From positions 1 to 9,583 of the forward strand of contig CAJMPJ010000077.1 in the NCBI GenBank assembly GCA_905215155.1: a DNA stretch of 9,583 nt. Direction: 5' to 3'. Position numbers and translations under genes: made by a program. This DNA comes from an uncultured bacterium (GTDB taxonomy: Bacteria; Bacillota; Clostridia; Lachnospirales; Lachnospiraceae). Shown here piece by piece: positions 6,426-9,583 of the stretch; position 1 is the stretch's first letter, and each line of letters opens with the position of its first letter. The notes below the pieces were generated by a model. That model saw only the letters and a program-made list of their open reading frames with translations. It made no database searches and had not been told where the DNA came from.

Positions 6426-6427
6426 CG

Positions 6428-7510
6428 ATGGAAAAGAAATTGCAAGTTGGCATCTTGGGAGCAACCGGTATGGTAGGTCAGAGGTTCATTTCTCTGCTGG
6501 AACATCATCCCTGGTTTGAGGTAGTAACAGTAGCAGCAAGTCCTCGCTCTGCCGGAAAATCATATGAAGAAGCGGTTGGAAGCCGCTGGAAAATGACAAC
6601 ACCTATGCCGGAGTCGGTTAAAAACTTAACGGTGATGAATGTAAATGAAGTGGAAAAGGTGGCTGCAGGCGTTGATTTTGTTTTCAGTGCGGTGGACATG
6701 ACAAAAGAGGAAATTAAGGCGATTGAAGAAGCATATGCAAAAGCGGAGATCCCTGTTGTCTCGAATAACAGTGCACATAGATGGACCCCGGATGTACCTA
6801 TGGTGGTTCCGGAGATTAATCCGGAGCATTTTGAGGTGATCAAGGATCAGAGGAAGCGCCTTGGCACAAAACGGGGATTTATTGCCGTAAAGCCAAACTG
6901 TTCCATTCAGAGCTATGCACCGGTGCTTACGGCATGGAGAGAATTTGAACCCTACGAAGTGGTGGCCACTACTTATCAGGCAATTTCCGGAGCAGGAAAG
7001 ACCTTTAAGGACTGGCCGGAGATGGAAGGAAATGTGATTCCATATATCGGAGGGGAAGAAGAAAAAAGTGAGCCATTGCGTCTCTGGGGGTCCGTTGAGA
7101 ATGGCAGGATCGTAAAGGCAAGTGAGCCTGTCATTACCTGCCAGTGTATCAGGATTCCCGTTTTAAACGGTCATACTGCGGCTGTATTTGTTAAATTCCG
7201 TAAAAAGCCGACCAAAGAGGAGCTGATCCAGCGGATCCGCAGCTTTAAAGGAATTCCCCAGGAGTTAGATCTTCCAAGTGCACCAAAGCAGTTCATTCAG
7301 TATATGGAGGAAGACAACCGTCCTCAGATAGCGCTTGATGTGGATTATGAAAATGGAATGGGTATTTCCGTAGGACGTTTGCGGAAAGATACGGTTTATG
7401 ATTATAAATTTGTGGGAATGTCCCATAATACGGTAAGGGGAGCGGCAGGCGGTGCGGTTCTCTGTGCCGAACTTTTAACGGCAAAGGGGTATATATCTGC
7501 CGAAAAATAA
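6428..7510 (+). CDS. asd: aspartate-semialdehyde dehydrogenase, archaeal/fungal-type
   Basis: It reduces L-aspartyl-4-phosphate to L-aspartate 4-semialdehyde with NADPH, the branch point to lysine/diaminopimelate, threonine and methionine in the cytoplasm. The 360-residue protein starts with a Rossmann fingerprint, GATGMVGQR (residues 11-19). The catalytic cysteine is C158 in KPNCSIQ, and the conserved R242 and H249 occur in CIRIPVLNGH. SHNTVRGAAGG near the C-terminus contacts the nucleotide in this family. The KPNCS form and the overall layout match the archaeal/fungal branch, not the E. coli type. AGGAG lies 6 nt before the ATG and is covered by the inverted repeat described separately. No dap, thrA or lysC gene is adjacent, so asd stands outside a lysine operon. 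A strong terminator follows at 7523-7549. Confidence 0.93.
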   Translation: MEKKLQVGILGATGMVGQRFISLLEHHPWFEVVTVAASPRSAGKSYEEAVGSRWKMTTPMPESVKNLTVMNVNEVEKVAAGVDFVFSAVDMTKEEIKAIEEAYAKAEIPVVSNNSAHRWTPDVPMVVPEINPEHFEVIKDQRKRLGTKRGFIAVKPNCSIQSYAPVLTAWREFEPYEVVATTYQAISGAGKTFKDWPEMEGNVIPYIGGEEEKSEPLRLWGSVENGRIVKASEPVITCQCIRIPVLNGHTAAVFVKFRKKPTKEELIQRIRSFKGIPQELDLPSAPKQFIQYMEEDNRPQIALDVDYENGMGISVGRLRKDTVYDYKFVGMSHNTVRGAAGGAVLCAELLTAKGYISAEK

Positions 7511-7522
7511 AAAGACCATAAG

Positions 7523-7549
7523 ACTCCCTCTTCAATAGGGGGAGTTTTT
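7523..7549 (+). terminator. intrinsic terminator after asd
   Basis: ACTCCCTC (7523-7530) pairs with GGGGGAGT (7538-7545), eight pairs including one G-U, over a 7-nt loop, and is followed by five T residues (7545-7549). It is the best terminator in the window. The next gene starts 26 nt later, so it may also act as an attenuator between asd and the mutarotase gene. Confidence 0.85.
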
Positions 7550-7575
7550 AGGAAAAGGTATATGGAGGAGGCAAT

Positions 7576-8637
7576 ATGGCTTACAAAAAAGAGCTTTGGG
7601 GAAACATGCCTGATGGCAGTGAAGTGTATTTGTATACACTGGAAAACGAAAATGGAGTCTCCGCTTCATTTACAGATTTAGGAGCCGTCTGGGTCACTAT
7701 GGAGGTGCCGGATAAGACTGGGCAAAAGACAGACGTGGTCCTGGGCTATGACAGTGTGTCCGGGTATCTGGACAATCCGCCTCATTTTGGTGCACCCATC
7801 GGACGGAATGCGAACCGCATAGCCAATGCGAGATTTTCAATTAACGGCAGGGAATATACCCTGGAAGCCAATGATGGCGTCAATAATCTTCACAGCGGTC
7901 CTGATCTTTACCACAGACGTTTATGGGATGCCCAAATCGAAGAAACCGAACAGGGGACCAGCCTTCATTTTTCCCTTTTCTCTCCGGATGGAGATCAGGG
8001 ATTTCCTGGTAATGCGGACATCACCGTCACATATACCCTGACGCCGGATGACAGTCTTATGCTTTCTTACCACATGATTTGCGACCAGGATACGGTGGCC
8101 AACTTCACGAATCACAGTTATTTCAATCTGGATGGACATGATGGCGGATATGCAATGAAACAGCGGGTATGGATTGACGGGGATACATATACAAGAGCAG
8201 ATGGAGGCTCCATTCCCACCGGAGAGTTTACTCCTGTTAAAGGAACGCCTATGGATTTTACCGTTATGAAGACCATTGAGCAGGATTTAAGTGAGGACTA
8301 TGAGGCATTGCTGCTTGGCAAAGGCTATGATCATAACTGGGTACTCAATCACCCGGATGGGGAGATTTCCTTATGTGCGGCGGCCGAATCGGATAAGACA
8401 GGCATTCGCATGGAGGTGTATACGGATCTGCCGGGAATGCAGTTTTATACTGCGAATTTCTTGAAGGAAGGCATGAGAGGAAAGAAAAATGCAGTTTATG
8501 GGAAACGCTGCTGTTACTGTTTTGAGACTCAGTATTATCCCAATGCAGTGAATATTCCTGAATTTCCTTCTCCGGTTTTAAAAGCGGGAGAAGAATATAA
8601 TACGGTAACAATTTATAAATTTTCCGTTACAGAATAA
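7576..8637 (+). CDS. galM: aldose 1-epimerase (galactose mutarotase)
   Basis: It interconverts the alpha and beta anomers of galactose or glucose, the entry step of the Leloir pathway, in the cytoplasm. The 353 residues have the normal family length and the all-beta GalM layout: GRNANRI at 76-82, the substrate-binding H106 in NNLHSG, the catalytic acid H180 in FTNHSYFNL, the sugar-contacting D252 in GYDHNW, and the catalytic base E317 in FETQYYPNA. There is no signal peptide. The start is fixed by GGAGGAGG (7564-7571) just before the ATG. No galK, galT or galE lies nearby, so the precise sugar is not shown by context; other aldoses are possible. Because only 26 nt separate it from the asd terminator, expression probably depends on read-through or on a promoter inside asd. 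Confidence 0.92.
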   Translation: MAYKKELWGNMPDGSEVYLYTLENENGVSASFTDLGAVWVTMEVPDKTGQKTDVVLGYDSVSGYLDNPPHFGAPIGRNANRIANARFSINGREYTLEANDGVNNLHSGPDLYHRRLWDAQIEETEQGTSLHFSLFSPDGDQGFPGNADITVTYTLTPDDSLMLSYHMICDQDTVANFTNHSYFNLDGHDGGYAMKQRVWIDGDTYTRADGGSIPTGEFTPVKGTPMDFTVMKTIEQDLSEDYEALLLGKGYDHNWVLNHPDGEISLCAAAESDKTGIRMEVYTDLPGMQFYTANFLKEGMRGKKNAVYGKRCCYCFETQYYPNAVNIPEFPSPVLKAGEEYNTVTIYKFSVTE

Positions 8638-8651
8638 ATGAAACAGGGATG

Positions 8652-8685
8652 AAAAAAACAGGGACGCAGCCATATTGCGCCCCTG
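8652..8685 (-). terminator. intrinsic terminator oriented on the minus strand, between two plus-strand genes
   Basis: On the minus strand CAGGGGCGCA (8685-8676) pairs with TGCGTCCCTG (8668-8659) over a 7-nt loop, ten pairs with one G-U, and is followed at once by seven T residues (8658-8652). On the plus strand the same hairpin has an A/C mismatch in the stem and no U-tract, so it is a poor terminator for the mutarotase transcript. As written it would stop leftward transcription entering the mutarotase gene from the right. Confidence 0.6.
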
Positions 8686-8717
8686 AACTTATGTGAAAGG
8701 AATCAGTTCGTGTACAT

Positions 8718-9583
8718 ATGAAAATACAAGAGGGAAACGGAATCAAGGCACTGTCTGTCATAGGACTGATTGTGACGACAATTATTTGGGGCAGCGCTTT
8801 TGTGGTGATGAAAAATTCGGTAGATGTGATTTCTCCTACCTATCTGCTGGCATTGCGTTTTACCATTGCTTCCATCGCTTTGGTGGCTATATTCTGGAAA
8901 CGGGTTCGATCGGTCAGGAAGACGGATCTTATGTGCGGCGGACTTTTGGGCGTGTTTCTGTTCGTGAGCTATCTGCTGCAGACCTATGGCCTAAAATACA
9001 CCACGGCCAGTAAAAATGCTTTTATCACAACCTTATATGTCATTCTGGTGCCCTTTTTGCACTGGTTTTTCAACGGAAAGAAACCATCGGGAAATAATTT
9101 GGCAGCAGCAGTCATTGCCGTTGCCGGCCTTGCCCTTATCTCCCTGGAAGGGGATCTGACTGTTAATATAGGCGATTTGCTGACCTTGTTATGCGGCCTT
9201 TTCTTTGCGTTCCATATCGTGTTTATTGGACGGTATACAAAGGACCACGATCCCATAGTATTAACGGTGGTTCAGATGGTTGTGGCAGCGGCATTGAGCT
9301 GGATGCTGGCTCCGCTGCTGGAAGGAAGTCTGGATTTTAGAGTCATTGACGGCTCCATGCTTACTGGCTTGCTGTATCTGGGTATTTTCAGCACCATGCT
9401 CTGTTTTTTGCTGCAGAATGTAGCACAGAAGCATTTAAGCCCCAATACGTCTTCAATCATATTGTCATTCGAGGCAGTCTATGGTCTGGTGTTTTCCGTC
9501 CTGTTTCTTGGAGAGACAGTTACGGCAAGACTGATGGCAGGCTGTGTTCTCATGTTTGCGTCCATAATTCTATCCGAATACAG
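8718..9583 (+). CDS. EamA/DMT-family transporter (3' end outside window)
   Basis: An inner-membrane carrier of the drug/metabolite transporter superfamily; substrates range over amino acids, metabolites and drugs, and none can be assigned here. The frame is open to the right edge for 288 codons. Ten hydrophobic segments can be read, at about 11-31, 40-60, 71-91, 100-118, 127-143, 152-170, 180-200, 214-234, 245-265 and 270-286, which form the two five-helix EamA repeats. WGSAF in helix 1 and the FEAVYG ... FLGE pattern in helices 9-10 are family hallmarks. Only the short hydrophilic tail and stop are missing. ATG 8718 is the first possible in-frame start after a TGA at 8694. The only RBS-like site, AAAGGAA (8696-8702), is 15 nt upstream, unusually far. 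Confidence 0.88.
   Translation, partial: MKIQEGNGIKALSVIGLIVTTIIWGSAFVVMKNSVDVISPTYLLALRFTIASIALVAIFWKRVRSVRKTDLMCGGLLGVFLFVSYLLQTYGLKYTTASKNAFITTLYVILVPFLHWFFNGKKPSGNNLAAAVIAVAGLALISLEGDLTVNIGDLLTLLCGLFFAFHIVFIGRYTKDHDPIVLTVVQMVVAAALSWMLAPLLEGSLDFRVIDGSMLTGLLYLGIFSTMLCFLLQNVAQKHLSPNTSSIILSFEAVYGLVFSVLFLGETVTARLMAGCVLMFASIILSEY

Noticed and set aside
6268..6427. Lysine, SAM or T-box riboswitch upstream of asd
   Set aside because: The 160-nt gap is too short for a lysine riboswitch plus expression platform. I saw no T-box consensus and no SAM-type core. Only the SD-covering inverted repeat is supported.
8693..9013. 106-codon GTG-initiated frame over the start of the transporter
   Set aside because: The overlapping frame from 8718 gives a clean ten-helix EamA protein to the window edge, so this one is a shadow even though it has the closer RBS.
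1..9583. CRISPR array or insertion sequence
   Set aside because: No regularly spaced repeats of 25-40 nt and no transposase or terminal inverted repeats were seen on either strand.

Overview
The window reads as a chromosomal segment from a low-to-moderate GC Firmicute, most likely a Lachnospiraceae / Clostridium cluster XIVa organism. This rests on strong GGAGG-type ribosome binding sites, the style of the type IIA topoisomerase pair, an archaeal/fungal-type aspartate-semialdehyde dehydrogenase, and purine-rich spacing between genes. The assignment comes from recognition, not from a search. Most of the window is ordinary core metabolism and DNA topology. I see no CRISPR array, no intact mobile element, and nothing I can defend as a wholly new system.

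Region by region: (1) 1-142 holds the 3' end of an acylphosphatase-like gene that enters from the left edge. (2) 143-1876 is a gene-poor, visibly more AT-rich stretch. Its only convincing gene is a FabG-like short-chain dehydrogenase/reductase on the minus strand (483-1229), with its own good promoter and RBS. Around it are a start-less open frame (329-454), an open frame of doubtful status (1348-1566), a 19-codon micro-ORF with a good RBS (1671-1730), and several small dyads. (3) 1877-1947 is a tRNA-Gly (anticodon CCC) on the minus strand with its own promoter and intrinsic terminator. (4) Divergent from it, 2102-6267 encodes the B and A subunits of an ATP-dependent type IIA topoisomerase in one operon, 11 nt apart. 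The A subunit is 744 aa and lacks a canonical GyrA box, so I lean towards topoisomerase IV (ParE/ParC) over gyrase, with real uncertainty. (5) 6428-7510 is asd, whose leader contains a long inverted repeat covering the ribosome binding site. A strong intrinsic terminator follows. (6) 7576-8637 is an aldose 1-epimerase (galactose mutarotase), starting only 26 nt after that terminator. (7) 8718 to the right edge is a ten-helix EamA/DMT transporter, cut just before its stop.

The genes do not form one pathway. parE-parC is a true operon. asd and the mutarotase are co-directional and separated by a terminator with almost no room for a new promoter, which suggests read-through or attenuated co-expression. 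The most interesting regulatory structures are the SD-sequestering inverted repeat before asd, the repeat-dyad-repeat array at the parE promoter, and a hairpin after the mutarotase gene that has its U-tract only on the minus strand.
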